Positions 22,239-30,964 of a stretch of DNA of 32,020 nt are shown piece after piece (the stretch's first letter is position 1; each line of letters starts with the position of its first letter). The stretch is from contig CAJTUZ010000027.1 in assembly GCA_910579735.1 (NCBI GenBank), positions 1 to 32,020 of the forward strand, in the 5' to 3' direction. The notes under the pieces were generated by a model. It worked only from the letters and a program-made list of their open reading frames with translations. It made no database searches and was not told the origin of the DNA. Source of the stretch: an uncultured Lachnospiraceae bacterium. GTDB taxonomy: Bacteria; Bacillota; Clostridia; Lachnospirales; Lachnospiraceae. A program made the translations under genes and the position numbers.

Positions 22239-23690
22239 ATGAGGCAGATCATACAAACAGATACAGCCATAAACAGAAAGAAAAAAGTGGTTATGGAGGT
22301 GGTTCTGTTAGCGGTCTGTCTTTTGTTTTATCTTCTGTTTCCTTTCTTTGACGGCCCCGTATGGTGTGCGGATTCCGCAAGTTATGCTTTTATGGATATA
22401 TCAAGAGAACCGTTGTATCCTGCTTTTCTTGCGCTCACAAGGATCCGGGGGGCAGGAAATGCAGCGGAAGCGGAGGCTTATATCGTGACCGTTATATTGC
22501 AGAGCCTTCTGGCCGGATTTAGTGCATGGTATGCGGGATTGGTGATTAAAAGAACCAAAGATCAAAGTACCTTGCTGCAGATTGCGGCGATCGTATTTCA
22601 GTTTGCTGTCGTTTTGCTCTGCAGATTTGCAGCAGTCAGAGGATCCGTTTATACGGATTGCATCATGACCGAGGGACTGGGACTTTCCCTGTTCGTTCTT
22701 TTTATATTGGAATTGTATCTTTATGTGGCCGGCGGCCGGAAATGCCATTTGCTGTGGACATTGATTCTTTCTTTTTTACTGATCAGTTTACGAAAACAGA
22801 TGATGATCACCATACTGATCATGGGCGCGGTTTTTGGGTGGTACATTCTGATACGAAACAGAAAAGTCAGACAATTTCTTTGCCTGATGCTGCTAATGGT
22901 ATCGGTACTTGCAGCCTGTAAAGTAACGGACAGGTTATATAACTATGCTGTACGCGGCGTATGGATAGAGCATTGCCATAATTCCATGGGCGTTTTATGC
23001 ACTTTGCTGTATTCTTCGGATGCGGAGAAAGACAATCTGTTGTTTACCGATGAAACGGTAAAGGAATTATATTTGGAGATCATGAAACAGGCGGACGAGC
23101 AGAAACTTTTATATGCCTATGCACAGGGTGATTGGCTTTCCATGTCGAGCCATTACGCAGACAGCTATGATGCGATCGGTTATGGCATCATCAATCCCGT
23201 TGTAGATGGATATATTGCCGGACATTATGATTACACAATTGTAGAAGCGGCGCTGAAATATGACGAGATTTGCGGAGAAATGACCCGTACGCTGTTTAAG
23301 CAGAATCTGATGCCTATGCTGCAGGTGTATTGTTACAATGTCCTGAAGGGACTGGTCAATTCCGTTGCGCGTGCCGGGCATCTGCTTAGTATTTATGCCG
23401 CTGCCGCGTATCTGGGTTTTGCGGCGGCAGCAGGATATCTGATATTGCAGAAGAAAAAGTTGAAGGAAATGGAAATGCAGATCGAGAGAAGCCTTGCATT
23501 TGCATTCATTGTCATGATGGGGATTGTGATCAATTCTCTCGTGGTGGGACTGATTATTTTCACACAACCCCGGTATATGATCTATAGCATGGGATTGTTT
23601 TATGCGGCATATGCTATGCTGCTTTATGATGTTGTGCGGTGCCATATTCTGCTTCATGGAAAGAAAACCAGCGTCTGCACCGGGATGTGA
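22239..23690 (+). CDS. Multi-spanning membrane protein, possible GT-C type glycosyltransferase
   Basis: A 483-residue integral membrane protein with about ten hydrophobic helices. After the first helix comes DSASYAFMDISREPLYPAFLAL, which resembles the first extracytoplasmic loop of GT-C lipid-sugar glycosyltransferases (acidic residue, then xxY, then R-P-Y-P). A large loop with no helix (about 245-365) contains several acidic and tyrosine residues. I do not recognise a named family with confidence. AAAGGAG lies about 12 bases before the ATG. It follows fabH by 44 bases on the same strand and could be read through from it. An AT-rich inverted repeat (CAAAATTAT/ATAATTTTG, 23706-23736) follows the stop. 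Confidence 0.6.
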   Translation: MRQIIQTDTAINRKKKVVMEVVLLAVCLLFYLLFPFFDGPVWCADSASYAFMDISREPLYPAFLALTRIRGAGNAAEAEAYIVTVILQSLLAGFSAWYAGLVIKRTKDQSTLLQIAAIVFQFAVVLLCRFAAVRGSVYTDCIMTEGLGLSLFVLFILELYLYVAGGRKCHLLWTLILSFLLISLRKQMMITILIMGAVFGWYILIRNRKVRQFLCLMLLMVSVLAACKVTDRLYNYAVRGVWIEHCHNSMGVLCTLLYSSDAEKDNLLFTDETVKELYLEIMKQADEQKLLYAYAQGDWLSMSSHYADSYDAIGYGIINPVVDGYIAGHYDYTIVEAALKYDEICGEMTRTLFKQNLMPMLQVYCYNVLKGLVNSVARAGHLLSIYAAAAYLGFAAAAGYLILQKKKLKEMEMQIERSLAFAFIVMMGIVINSLVVGLIIFTQPRYMIYSMGLFYAAYAMLLYDVVRCHILLHGKKTSVCTGM

Positions 23691-23936
23691 TCAAGCAGGA
23701 CAGTTCAAAATTATAATGAACGAAGCCATAATTTTGGGAATCATTCTGGAGTCTGCTCAAATGATCCTGAATGGAGGTTAGTAATGAGTGAAGATATGTA
23801 ACGAATTCCATTTCACCCAAAATATTCTTTTCTAAGCGCGTTTTTTGCCAGGTCATAATTTTCAAATAAAAAATATAATTTCATAGTATCTGCTCACATA
23901 TAATATAACTAACATCAAAAAGGGAACGGCGCGTTT

Positions 23937-23975
23937 ATGATTTTTCATAGTCGTGCTTTTTATGTCTATGCTTAA
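23937..23975 (+). other. Possible 12-codon leader ORF overlapping the spmA start
   Basis: ATG 23937 to TAA 23973-23975, preceded by AAAGGGAAC about 10 bases upstream. It is in a different frame from spmA and its stop lies within the second and third codons of spmA. Because spmA lacks its own ribosome binding site, reinitiation from this short frame could start spmA. The frame is too short to prove from sequence. Confidence 0.3.
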
Positions 23976-24645
23976 CTATATTTGGGCGTTTATGATTTTA
24001 ATCGGGATTGTTTATGGGGCTTTCAGCGGAAACATGGAGGCCGTGTCAAAAGCGGCGCTGGATTCCGCAGGGGAAGCAGTCTCTTTATGCATCACGATGA
24101 TCGGTGTCATGGCATTGTGGGTGGGCCTGATGGAGATTGCGCAGAAATCAGGATTAATCTCGAAGCTGACAAGGGGGATATCGCCTTTTATCACCTTTCT
24201 CTTTCCTAATATTCCACGGGATCATCCGGCAAGAGGTTACATATCCACGAACCTGATCGCGAATATTCTGGGACTTGGCTGGGCCTGCACGCCGGCGGGC
24301 CTGAAAGCAATGGAGGAACTGGCGAAGCTGGAAGCCGAGCGGGGGAATCCCGAGTATCTGCCGGAAACAGACAAAGGAACGAAAGGCGGCAGGCCGTCCA
24401 AAGCCGGTTTATCAGTTGTGGGTATGGGAAAAAGGGAACGGTCGGCTTCGAAGGAAATGTGTAATTTTCTGATACTGAATATTTCATCCCTGCAGCTTAT
24501 TCCGGTCAATATGATCGTTTACAGACAGCAATACGGAAGCGTGAATCCGACGGCCGTAATTGCACCGGCGATTGTGGCGACGTTTATCAGTACGGCAGTG
24601 GCGGCAATGTATTGTAAGGTGAAAGACAGGAAGCGGAGAGCATGA
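23968..24645 (+). CDS. spmA: Spore maturation protein A
   Basis: A protein of about 225 residues, membrane-bound, of the SpmA / nucleoside-recognition domain family that with SpmB helps dehydrate the spore core (known in Bacillus). Visible are MLNYIWAFMILIGIVYG at the N-terminus, the conserved LWVGLMEIAQKSGLI, and YISTNLIANILGLGWACTPAGLKAMEEL. About five membrane helices and a charged mid-loop (about 115-160). The start ATG 23968 matches the family N-terminus; ATG 23962 or GTG 23953 are possible. No good ribosome binding site precedes it except through the short upstream frame. spmB, normally adjacent, is absent and a terminator overlaps the 3' end. Confidence 0.9.
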   Translation: MLNYIWAFMILIGIVYGAFSGNMEAVSKAALDSAGEAVSLCITMIGVMALWVGLMEIAQKSGLISKLTRGISPFITFLFPNIPRDHPARGYISTNLIANILGLGWACTPAGLKAMEELAKLEAERGNPEYLPETDKGTKGGRPSKAGLSVVGMGKRERSASKEMCNFLILNISSLQLIPVNMIVYRQQYGSVNPTAVIAPAIVATFISTAVAAMYCKVKDRKRRA

Positions 24646-24661
24646 AAGCTCTTCGCTTTTA
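24631..24661 (+). terminator. Terminator overlapping the spmA 3' end
   Basis: An 11-bp stem, AAGCGGAGAGC (24631-24641) with GCTCTTCGCTT (24648-24658), with one G-T pair and a 6-base loop, then TTAAAATATG. The left arm is inside the last spmA codons. It indicates that spmA is transcribed without a partner gene. Confidence 0.7.
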
Positions 24662-24698
24662 AAATATGAAAATATGTTTTAAGAAAATACAGATACTG

Positions 24699-24727
24699 TT
24701 GAATTTCACTGTCAAATGAAATATGAT
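24699..24727 (+). promoter_or_regulatory. Promoter of the EcsC-family gene
   Basis: TTGAAT (24699-24704), a 17-base spacer and TATGAT (24722-24727), 41 bases before the start codon and just after the spmA terminator. Confidence 0.6.
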
Positions 24728-24768
24728 AAACAGGAGAATTTGAATAGAATCTTCAAGGAGAGTAGAGA

Positions 24769-25575
24769 ATGAGGGTATTCAAATCAAAGCTATCGCCGCT
24801 AGAAAAGGAACTGCAGAAAATCGAGCGGGAAGAAGGCAGGTTGATCCGATCTGCGCAAAAGCATAAAGATGCTCCGTCATGGAAAGCGGAACTGGAAAGC
24901 AAAATTCCTGAAAAGGTTATGTCGGGTTTGCAGAAAGCCTTTTCGAAAGCATTCTACCTTATTTTTGAGAAAGGTACGGTGATCATAGAGAAGACTTACG
25001 ACAAAGAGTCTATTGCAAAAGAATTTCAGATCAATGATTATGCAATGGATATTAAAGGCAGTCGAAAAGAAATTGCAAGGATCCGCTCAGGAGCTTCCGG
25101 CAGTAATGTGCTCAATACCGTAGTTACGACTGTTGAAGGGGTGGGACTTGGGGTGCTCGGAATCGGACTTCCGGATATTGTGATCTGGCTGGGAGTATTA
25201 CTGCGTGGTATATATGAAACAGCGCTGAAGTATGGGTTTGATTACGAGGCAATGGAAGAAAAGATGCGGATACTTAAATTGATAGAGACATCTATGGCAT
25301 CCGGGGAGGAATGGATTGCCCTGAATGCTGCAAATGATGTGTCCATAGACTGTGCTGTAAACAGGATTCCCGAAGAAGATGAGTTAAAACAACAGATTGA
25401 GAAGACAGCGAATGCTCTTGCGACACAGATGCTGGTTCTAAAGTTTATTCAGGGACTGCCGGTTGTAGGAATACTTGGCGGTGCAGCCAATCCCATCTAC
25501 TATCAGAGGATAATGAAATATGTGCAGCTTAAATACCGGAAGCGGTATTTGCTGGAAAAAAGAAATTCTACCTGA
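24769..25575 (+). CDS. EcsC family protein
   Basis: A 268-residue protein resembling the EcsC family (PF12787). Seen are an N-terminal charged helical region (LSPLEKELQKIEREEGRLI), a central hydrophobic Gly-rich stretch (NTVVTTVEGVGLGVLGIGLPDIVIWLGVLLRGIYETALKYGFD, about 122-164) typical of the family, and a C-terminal hydrophobic FIQGLPVVGILGGAANPIYYQRIMKY. It is probably membrane-associated. EcsC's molecular role is unknown; in Bacillus it neighbours the EcsAB transporter, which is not present here. AAGGAG precedes the ATG by 8-9 bases. The asparaginase gene follows at 40 bases. Confidence 0.85.
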   Translation: MRVFKSKLSPLEKELQKIEREEGRLIRSAQKHKDAPSWKAELESKIPEKVMSGLQKAFSKAFYLIFEKGTVIIEKTYDKESIAKEFQINDYAMDIKGSRKEIARIRSGASGSNVLNTVVTTVEGVGLGVLGIGLPDIVIWLGVLLRGIYETALKYGFDYEAMEEKMRILKLIETSMASGEEWIALNAANDVSIDCAVNRIPEEDELKQQIEKTANALATQMLVLKFIQGLPVVGILGGAANPIYYQRIMKYVQLKYRKRYLLEKRNST

Positions 25576-25615
25576 CAAATATATGCAGGGTTGAAGAAAG
25601 GATATCACTTGTAAA

Positions 25616-26617
25616 ATGGATAAAAAGCGGATACTTCTTATTGGGACGGGAGGCACTATCGCTTCGGAAATGGGCGATAGCGGATTGGTGCCGGAGCTGA
25701 CAAGCAGACAGTTATTACGATATGTTCCGGATATTTCCGGAATCTGTACGGTAGACTGTATCCAGCTTTTTAGTTTGGACAGTACGAATATCCGTCCGGA
25801 ACATTGGATACGTATTGCACAGGCGATACATGAATGCTATGAGAAATATGATGGCTTCGTGGTGAGCCATGGTACGGATACGATGGCATATACTGCGGCC
25901 GGTCTCAGTTATCTGATTCAGAACAGTCTTAAGCCGATCGTTCTTACGGGAGCCCAGAAACCTATAGGATATGAAACGACAGATAGTAAGCAGAATCTTC
26001 GGGATGCTTTTACGGTGGCGGCGTCTGCTATGTTTGGTGTGATGTTAGTCTTTAACGGTAAGATAATTATGGGAACCAGGGCCCGAAAGACTCGCAGCAA
26101 AAGTTTTGAAGCATTTTCGAGTATCAATTATCCGATTGTGGGGATGGTGCAGGATGGCCGTATATTTCAATATATCAGGCCGGAGAGCAGCGCGCCGGTC
26201 AGATTTTATGAAGCGCTGGATTCTAAGGTGGCGCTGTTAAAGCTAGTGCCGGGAATAGATTGCGGAGTCCTGGAATATCTTTTGGAACGAAGCAGCGCAT
26301 TGATCATTGAGAGCTTTGGCGTAGGCGGATTGCCGGTTTATGAAACAGGAAGCTTTTATGAGACGGTAAAAAGAGGACTGGATGCCGGTAAGACAGTCGT
26401 ATTGACTACCCAGGTGGAAAACGAGGGCAGCGATCTGTCCGTTTATCATGTAGGAAACCGAATCAAGCAGAGTCTGCCGATACTGGAAGCTTACGACATG
26501 ACAACCGAGGCCGTGATAGCAAAGCTGATGTGGATTTTGAGCCAGACAACCGACCGGGCGAAGGCAGCGGAAATGTTTTATACTCCGATTGCCTGCGATA
26601 TTTTGTCCGTTCTCTGA
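25616..26617 (+). CDS. ansA: L-asparaginase, type I (cytoplasmic)
   Basis: A 333-residue enzyme that hydrolyses asparagine to aspartate and ammonia. Active-site motifs: IGTGGTIAS (9-17, nucleophile T14), VVSHGTDTMAYTA (82-94, T87/D88) and TGAQKPIG (111-118, K115). There is no signal peptide, consistent with the type I cytoplasmic form. The ribosome binding site (AAAGG) is 14 bases from the ATG, somewhat far. It lies between the EcsC gene and the hydrolase on one strand; co-transcription is possible. Confidence 0.93.
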   Translation: MDKKRILLIGTGGTIASEMGDSGLVPELTSRQLLRYVPDISGICTVDCIQLFSLDSTNIRPEHWIRIAQAIHECYEKYDGFVVSHGTDTMAYTAAGLSYLIQNSLKPIVLTGAQKPIGYETTDSKQNLRDAFTVAASAMFGVMLVFNGKIIMGTRARKTRSKSFEAFSSINYPIVGMVQDGRIFQYIRPESSAPVRFYEALDSKVALLKLVPGIDCGVLEYLLERSSALIIESFGVGGLPVYETGSFYETVKRGLDAGKTVVLTTQVENEGSDLSVYHVGNRIKQSLPILEAYDMTTEAVIAKLMWILSQTTDRAKAAEMFYTPIACDILSVL

Positions 26618-26735
26618 TAGAAGGCTTTATGTACGGCGTATGCGTGAAAATTTGGAATGAGATGGGGACTGTCAGCGGAGCGGTCACAGACGGATCTGAG
26701 GGAATAAAGATTTGATATGCGAAAGGGAAATAAAT

Positions 26736-27659
26736 GTGGTAGAGAAAAAATTATATCATAAACAGGATATACGCCTTAATTACTATGAAATAAAAAACGA
26801 TCTGCAGCCCCTGGTCCTCATTCATGCGCAGGGAGTAGATGCTGTAAGTTTTAGAAATGTATGGGAGAGATTATCTAAACGCTATCATATTTATTCTGTA
26901 GACTGTTATGGGCATGGTGAAAGTCTGCACGATGCCGCACGGTATAATATAGTTGATATCAGTAAGGCAGTCAGCAGCTTTATTGAAGACGTGGTAAAGG
27001 AGAAAGTGTATCTTTTGGGCCATTCCTCCGGAGGATTGATTGCGGCTTACATTGCTTCTGCTACAGAACTTTGCAGCTTCCTGATCTTAGAGGATCCGCC
27101 GTTTTTCTCTTCACAGGGGGAAAGGCGGAAAGGCACTTTTAATTATATTGATTTGTCTACAATCTGCCACAGATTCATCAATCAGTCGGAAAGCAGGGAT
27201 TTTGTACTTTACTATTTCAGCAATCAATATGCATGGAATTTTTTCCCTGAAAAATCAAGAGAAAAAGTAAAGCAGAAACTCACAGGAATGGCGGCTAAAT
27301 ACAGGAAGAAACATCCCGATAAAAATTTAAAAGTGATGTTCTGGCCGAAGTATGCGCTCAGCGGCTTTCAGGGCATGAACAACTATGACCCGCTGTTTGG
27401 GGAAACATTCTATAATGACAGCTTTCACAGCGCAGTACTGCATGAAGATATTTTAAAAAATATCAAATGCCGGACAGTATTTATGAAAGCAAAGACCAGT
27501 GTCAGCGAAGAGGGGATCCTGCTTGCGGCGTTAAGTGAAGAGGACTTGGGAAAGACGGCAGGACTTATTGCTGATTGTAAGATTGTCCGTTTTGAATGCG
27601 GACATGGCATTCATATAGAAAAGCCAAAGGAGTTTGTGGAATGCCTGCATCCTTTGTGA
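26736..27659 (+). CDS. Alpha/beta hydrolase
   Basis: A 307-residue alpha/beta-hydrolase fold protein. The nucleophile elbow is GHSSGG with S97, an oxyanion-type LIHAQG follows strand 3 (28-33), and the terminal catalytic histidine is in ECGHGIHIEKP. The substrate is not predictable; it could be an esterase, lipase or peptidase-like enzyme. GTG 26736 is taken as start because AAAGGG lies 8 bases upstream; the frame opens earlier at TTG 26712 without a site. Its last 49 bases overlap the end of the convergent GGDEF gene. Confidence 0.85.
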   Translation: MVEKKLYHKQDIRLNYYEIKNDLQPLVLIHAQGVDAVSFRNVWERLSKRYHIYSVDCYGHGESLHDAARYNIVDISKAVSSFIEDVVKEKVYLLGHSSGGLIAAYIASATELCSFLILEDPPFFSSQGERRKGTFNYIDLSTICHRFINQSESRDFVLYYFSNQYAWNFFPEKSREKVKQKLTGMAAKYRKKHPDKNLKVMFWPKYALSGFQGMNNYDPLFGETFYNDSFHSAVLHEDILKNIKCRTVFMKAKTSVSEEGILLAALSEEDLGKTAGLIADCKIVRFECGHGIHIEKPKEFVECLHPL

Positions 27660-29566
27660 TATTCTCCATATACCCCTTTCGTATTTCGTTTTACCTCATA
27701 GAGCGCTTCATCCGCACGGCGCAGAAGTTCTGTAATGCTGTTTTCGATGTTGTCTGTCAGGACAAAGCCGCAGGAAGCGCTGATTGTTTTGGACTGCGTA
27801 TCGGACAGAAGAACCTCTTTTTTGTGCAGTGCTTCGTAAAAGGCATTCAGGCAGCTTAGGATCTCGGCGCTGTCGACACAGTCGTATAACAGCATACAAA
27901 ATTCATCCCCGGAGCGTCTTGCATACAAAAAATGCTCTTCGGGCATGGATTTCATGACATCGGCAAAAGCTTGTAAGTAACGATCTCCGGCATCATGTCC
28001 ATATGTGTCGTTTATGGACTTAAAATAATCCAGATCGATCATAGCAACGGCAGACAGCTTTTCAGGATTCGCTTTTCTCAATATTTCTGCGGATATTTCC
28101 TTAAAATAATCAAATTTATACAGTCCGGTCAGGGGATCATGGGTATTTTCATAATGCAGCAGTGTTTTTTGCCGGATATCTTTGGTAACATCGGTGATGA
28201 CGCCAAGATAACCGTCGGAGGATTCCGATAAGTAGATCTGCAGGTATTTGTCTTGTGCGAACCGGTAAATGTTTTCTTCGCCTTTCATAGGATTCCGGGT
28301 AACGGAACGGATATAGTTGTCAAATGTCGCGGCATTCTGATAAAGCAGGGCCGCCTCTTTTTCGGATAACCCCAGCAGTCTGCTTAAGCCGGATGTGACG
28401 AACACGCGGTTGATGCTCCGTTCATATTCAAATGCCGCAAGAGGAATCCCGCTCATCTCTATAATGGCCGAGATGCGGTCAGAGAGATTGACGATACTTT
28501 TGACCATAGCGTTAATACCTGTGCTCAGGATTTCAAACTCACGGTTTCCCGACACATCTGCTTCAACATCAAGATTGCCTTTGGTTATGGAATCCAGAGT
28601 GCCTATGATGCTGTGAATCCCGTTTATGACTTTTCTTTTGATCAGGTAATTTAAAAGGAAAACGATTACGGTTTCAATGAAAAGAAGATAGAAAAAAGTT
28701 GCAGTCATATTTTTCCACAATTTCTGGAAAAGTACGCTGCGGGGCAGGGCGGCGCACAGCAGGACATCATCATAACGTCTGCTGACCACATACATGACCG
28801 TTCCATCAGTTCCTTCCCGGTATGCGCCTTTTTCGCAGTCAAGAAGTGAATCTAAACGGTAACAGTCGGCGTTTAAGTCTTTGTGCAGGCCGGCGGAATG
28901 CCCCAGAACGGTTTGCGTGGAAATGTCGACCACAAAGAGCTCTTCATCAATATCTGTGGGGAATTTGGAGAAAATGTAGTCATATGTATTTCTGGATTGT
29001 GCTTCCAGCTGTCTGGTAGGGGTAAAGCCTACCTGGACTACGCCGATCTGCCCCTTTCCGGCAACGCCTACATACTGCATGATTTTGTCTTCCGCTGCAT
29101 TAGGCTGGGCTTCCTGAATCAGGTAGGTCTCTTCGCTGTCACCGCCTAAAAGGTCTAGAAATGGGCGCGTCTGTTTATGGTCAGCCATATCTATACCGAC
29201 ATATTGCGAAACTGATGACGAGGCGATGATGCCGTTTTCGTTAATGATATGAAGTTCATCTACATTCAACAGATCAGCCAGATACTGCATTTGTGCCACA
29301 TCCATAGATACATCTTTCTGTCTGTCCAGTACATATGCGGCAGCTCTGGCTCTTGTCAGATAATCTTCATCAAGATTTTTTCTTAACAGATCAAGCTCCA
29401 TCCGGTTATTTTCTAATGTATGTATCATCTGCTGCGTTTTGGCAAAAAAAGTGTTGAACTGTTGTGTTTTGAGCAAATTTAGATGAAACAAAAAATTAAT
29501 GAAAAGAATTACGGATATAGCGATCGTTATGATAATGATGGTATATTTATTAAATGTTTTCTGCAT
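27611..29566 (-). CDS. Cache-HAMP-PAS-GGDEF protein with a degenerate SGDEF motif
   Basis: A 651-residue membrane signalling protein. Order: membrane helix (about 9-28), extracellular double-Cache-like sensor (about 35-285), second helix (about 289-309), HAMP (about 310-362), a PAS-like region (about 370-462) and GGDEF (about 473-630). The substrate segment AMIDLDYFKSINDTYGHDAGD (508-528) is intact, but the signature is SGDEF (552-556) with Ser for the first Gly. There is no RxxD I-site. It may still be active, weakly active, or a GTP-binding sensor. Start ATG 29566 has no ribosome binding site and lies only 6 bases from a perfect -10, suggesting a leaderless transcript. It overlaps the convergent hydrolase by 49 bases. 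Confidence 0.9.
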   Translation of the reverse strand: MQKTFNKYTIIIITIAISVILFINFLFHLNLLKTQQFNTFFAKTQQMIHTLENNRMELDLLRKNLDEDYLTRARAAAYVLDRQKDVSMDVAQMQYLADLLNVDELHIINENGIIASSSVSQYVGIDMADHKQTRPFLDLLGGDSEETYLIQEAQPNAAEDKIMQYVGVAGKGQIGVVQVGFTPTRQLEAQSRNTYDYIFSKFPTDIDEELFVVDISTQTVLGHSAGLHKDLNADCYRLDSLLDCEKGAYREGTDGTVMYVVSRRYDDVLLCAALPRSVLFQKLWKNMTATFFYLLFIETVIVFLLNYLIKRKVINGIHSIIGTLDSITKGNLDVEADVSGNREFEILSTGINAMVKSIVNLSDRISAIIEMSGIPLAAFEYERSINRVFVTSGLSRLLGLSEKEAALLYQNAATFDNYIRSVTRNPMKGEENIYRFAQDKYLQIYLSESSDGYLGVITDVTKDIRQKTLLHYENTHDPLTGLYKFDYFKEISAEILRKANPEKLSAVAMIDLDYFKSINDTYGHDAGDRYLQAFADVMKSMPEEHFLYARRSGDEFCMLLYDCVDSAEILSCLNAFYEALHKKEVLLSDTQSKTISASCGFVLTDNIENSITELLRRADEALYEVKRNTKGVYGEYHKGCRHSTNSFGFSI

Positions 29567-29568
29567 AG

Positions 29569-29581
29569 TAACATTATATCA
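29569..29581 (-). promoter_or_regulatory. Extended -10 promoter of the Cache-GGDEF gene
   Basis: On the minus strand TGATATAATGTTA, identical to the element before the other GGDEF gene (3115-3127). TATAAT occupies 29573-29578, six bases from the start codon; transcription should begin at or next to the ATG. TTGAAA lies 14 bases upstream of the -10, a short spacer. Confidence 0.55.
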
Positions 29582-29642
29582 TTTCAACAGGATTTCAAGT
29601 TTTCCGCTTCTACGCAAAAGGCAGGTAAAATTTCGCACGTCA

Positions 29643-30947
29643 TCAGTCAAAATCAGCAAACAGTATGATCCGGAATAGATTGTTCTCACAGTAACAGTCG
29701 ATGTTTGCGCCCAGCTTATCCGCAAAGGCCAGTACGCTCTGCATGCCAAGGCCATGGCTTTTCCCTTTTTCACTTTGAGGAAGTCCGGTCAGCGAATCAA
29801 AATGGATTTCTTTCTCGTATTCGTTGCTCATATCGATTAACAGATATTCGGATGTACAATGGATCTTTGCATGAATATATCTTTTACCCTGTTCCAGCTC
29901 TTTTACGCTGAATACGGCATTTTCCAAAAGATTTGCAAGAACAAGAGCGAACTCATACTCGTTGACCGGAAGCTGCCTGGATATCAGTATATCCGTGTTC
30001 AGTGTGATCTGAAAGGATTTGGCCTGTGCGGTCATTTTCAGAAGGATTGTGTTGACAACCAGATTTTCGCAATACCGTTCCACCTTATTCTCGTCCACGA
30101 CTTCATTGATATGTCCCGCTATTTTTCTGATTTCATCATACGCCTTTTGGTCCAACAGGGAATTTATCATCATGGAGTAGTGCCGCATGTCGTGCCGCAG
30201 TATTTTCAGATTACGTTCGGCATGTTCCACGAGATAATTCTGGCTTTCCAGTCCTTTAATATAGGATTCAAACATTACATTTTTCCAATAGCCTTCTACC
30301 TTCTTGGCTTCGCTGTCCAAATAACGGAGTACTACCACATAGGACACGAGCATCGTGATCATCAGAAAGATACTGACAAGTATATTTTCCGGAAATTCAT
30401 AAAGCGTAAAAGGGAAAAAGGAAAGGCAGGAAAAACTGCAAAAAAAGAATACGGGGATCAGGCATAACTCCCACCAGCTTTTTCCCAGATCACGTTCGAA
30501 AAACTTATGAAATATGTTTCCGATCTTAAAATGCAGAATCAGTAAAATAGTAAGATGCATCAGAATATTTCCGGCCAGGGCCAGATGTATACTGCCGGTG
30601 CATATATACAGAATAGATGCCGTTATACTCCCTACGATGACATAATTAGATGCACTCAGGCTGATAAAAAGCACTCTGCTGTCCCTTTTTTTCGAAATAA
30701 ACAGTCCTGTGCACTGGGATATGACAATTTGTATGAGCGTCGAAAACAAGTAAATTAAGCGGCTGTCCGGAAACAGGTTCAGTTTAAAGAAGTCGAACAG
30801 ATTCAAAACGGAACACGATATAAAGCAGATGCACAGCGTTGCTTTTTTAGAATAACGATGTACTAAAAACAGATAGATAAACACCATAAAAAATACATGG
30901 CTCAGCATATAAGATATATCTTTGAAATAGACCATTTTGATCACCAT
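29643..30947 (-). CDS. AgrC-like sensor histidine kinase (GHKL)
   Basis: A 434-residue membrane kinase. About six membrane helices occupy residues 10-210. The H-box is RHDMRHY (251-257, phosphoacceptor H252), the N-box ANLLENA (338-344) and the G-box GKSHGLGMQSV (395-405). This is the HPK10-type arrangement of AgrC-like peptide-sensing kinases. The start is uncertain: ATG 30947 is only about one base after AAAGG, while ATG 30935 is 13 bases away. It follows the response regulator gene by 17 bases on the same strand. The ligand is unknown; no agrD-like peptide gene is seen. Confidence 0.92.
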   Translation of the reverse strand: MVIKMVYFKDISYMLSHVFFMVFIYLFLVHRYSKKATLCICFISCSVLNLFDFFKLNLFPDSRLIYLFSTLIQIVISQCTGLFISKKRDSRVLFISLSASNYVIVGSITASILYICTGSIHLALAGNILMHLTILLILHFKIGNIFHKFFERDLGKSWWELCLIPVFFFCSFSCLSFFPFTLYEFPENILVSIFLMITMLVSYVVVLRYLDSEAKKVEGYWKNVMFESYIKGLESQNYLVEHAERNLKILRHDMRHYSMMINSLLDQKAYDEIRKIAGHINEVVDENKVERYCENLVVNTILLKMTAQAKSFQITLNTDILISRQLPVNEYEFALVLANLLENAVFSVKELEQGKRYIHAKIHCTSEYLLIDMSNEYEKEIHFDSLTGLPQSEKGKSHGLGMQSVLAFADKLGANIDCYCENNLFRIILFADFD

Positions 30948-30964
30948 GCCTTTCTCTTTGCCTG

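Noticed and set aside
23706..23736. Inverted repeat CAAAATTAT/ATAATTTTG after the membrane protein gene as a terminator
   Set aside because: The stem is A/T only, the loop is 13 bases and no T-run follows; it may be chance in AT-rich sequence.
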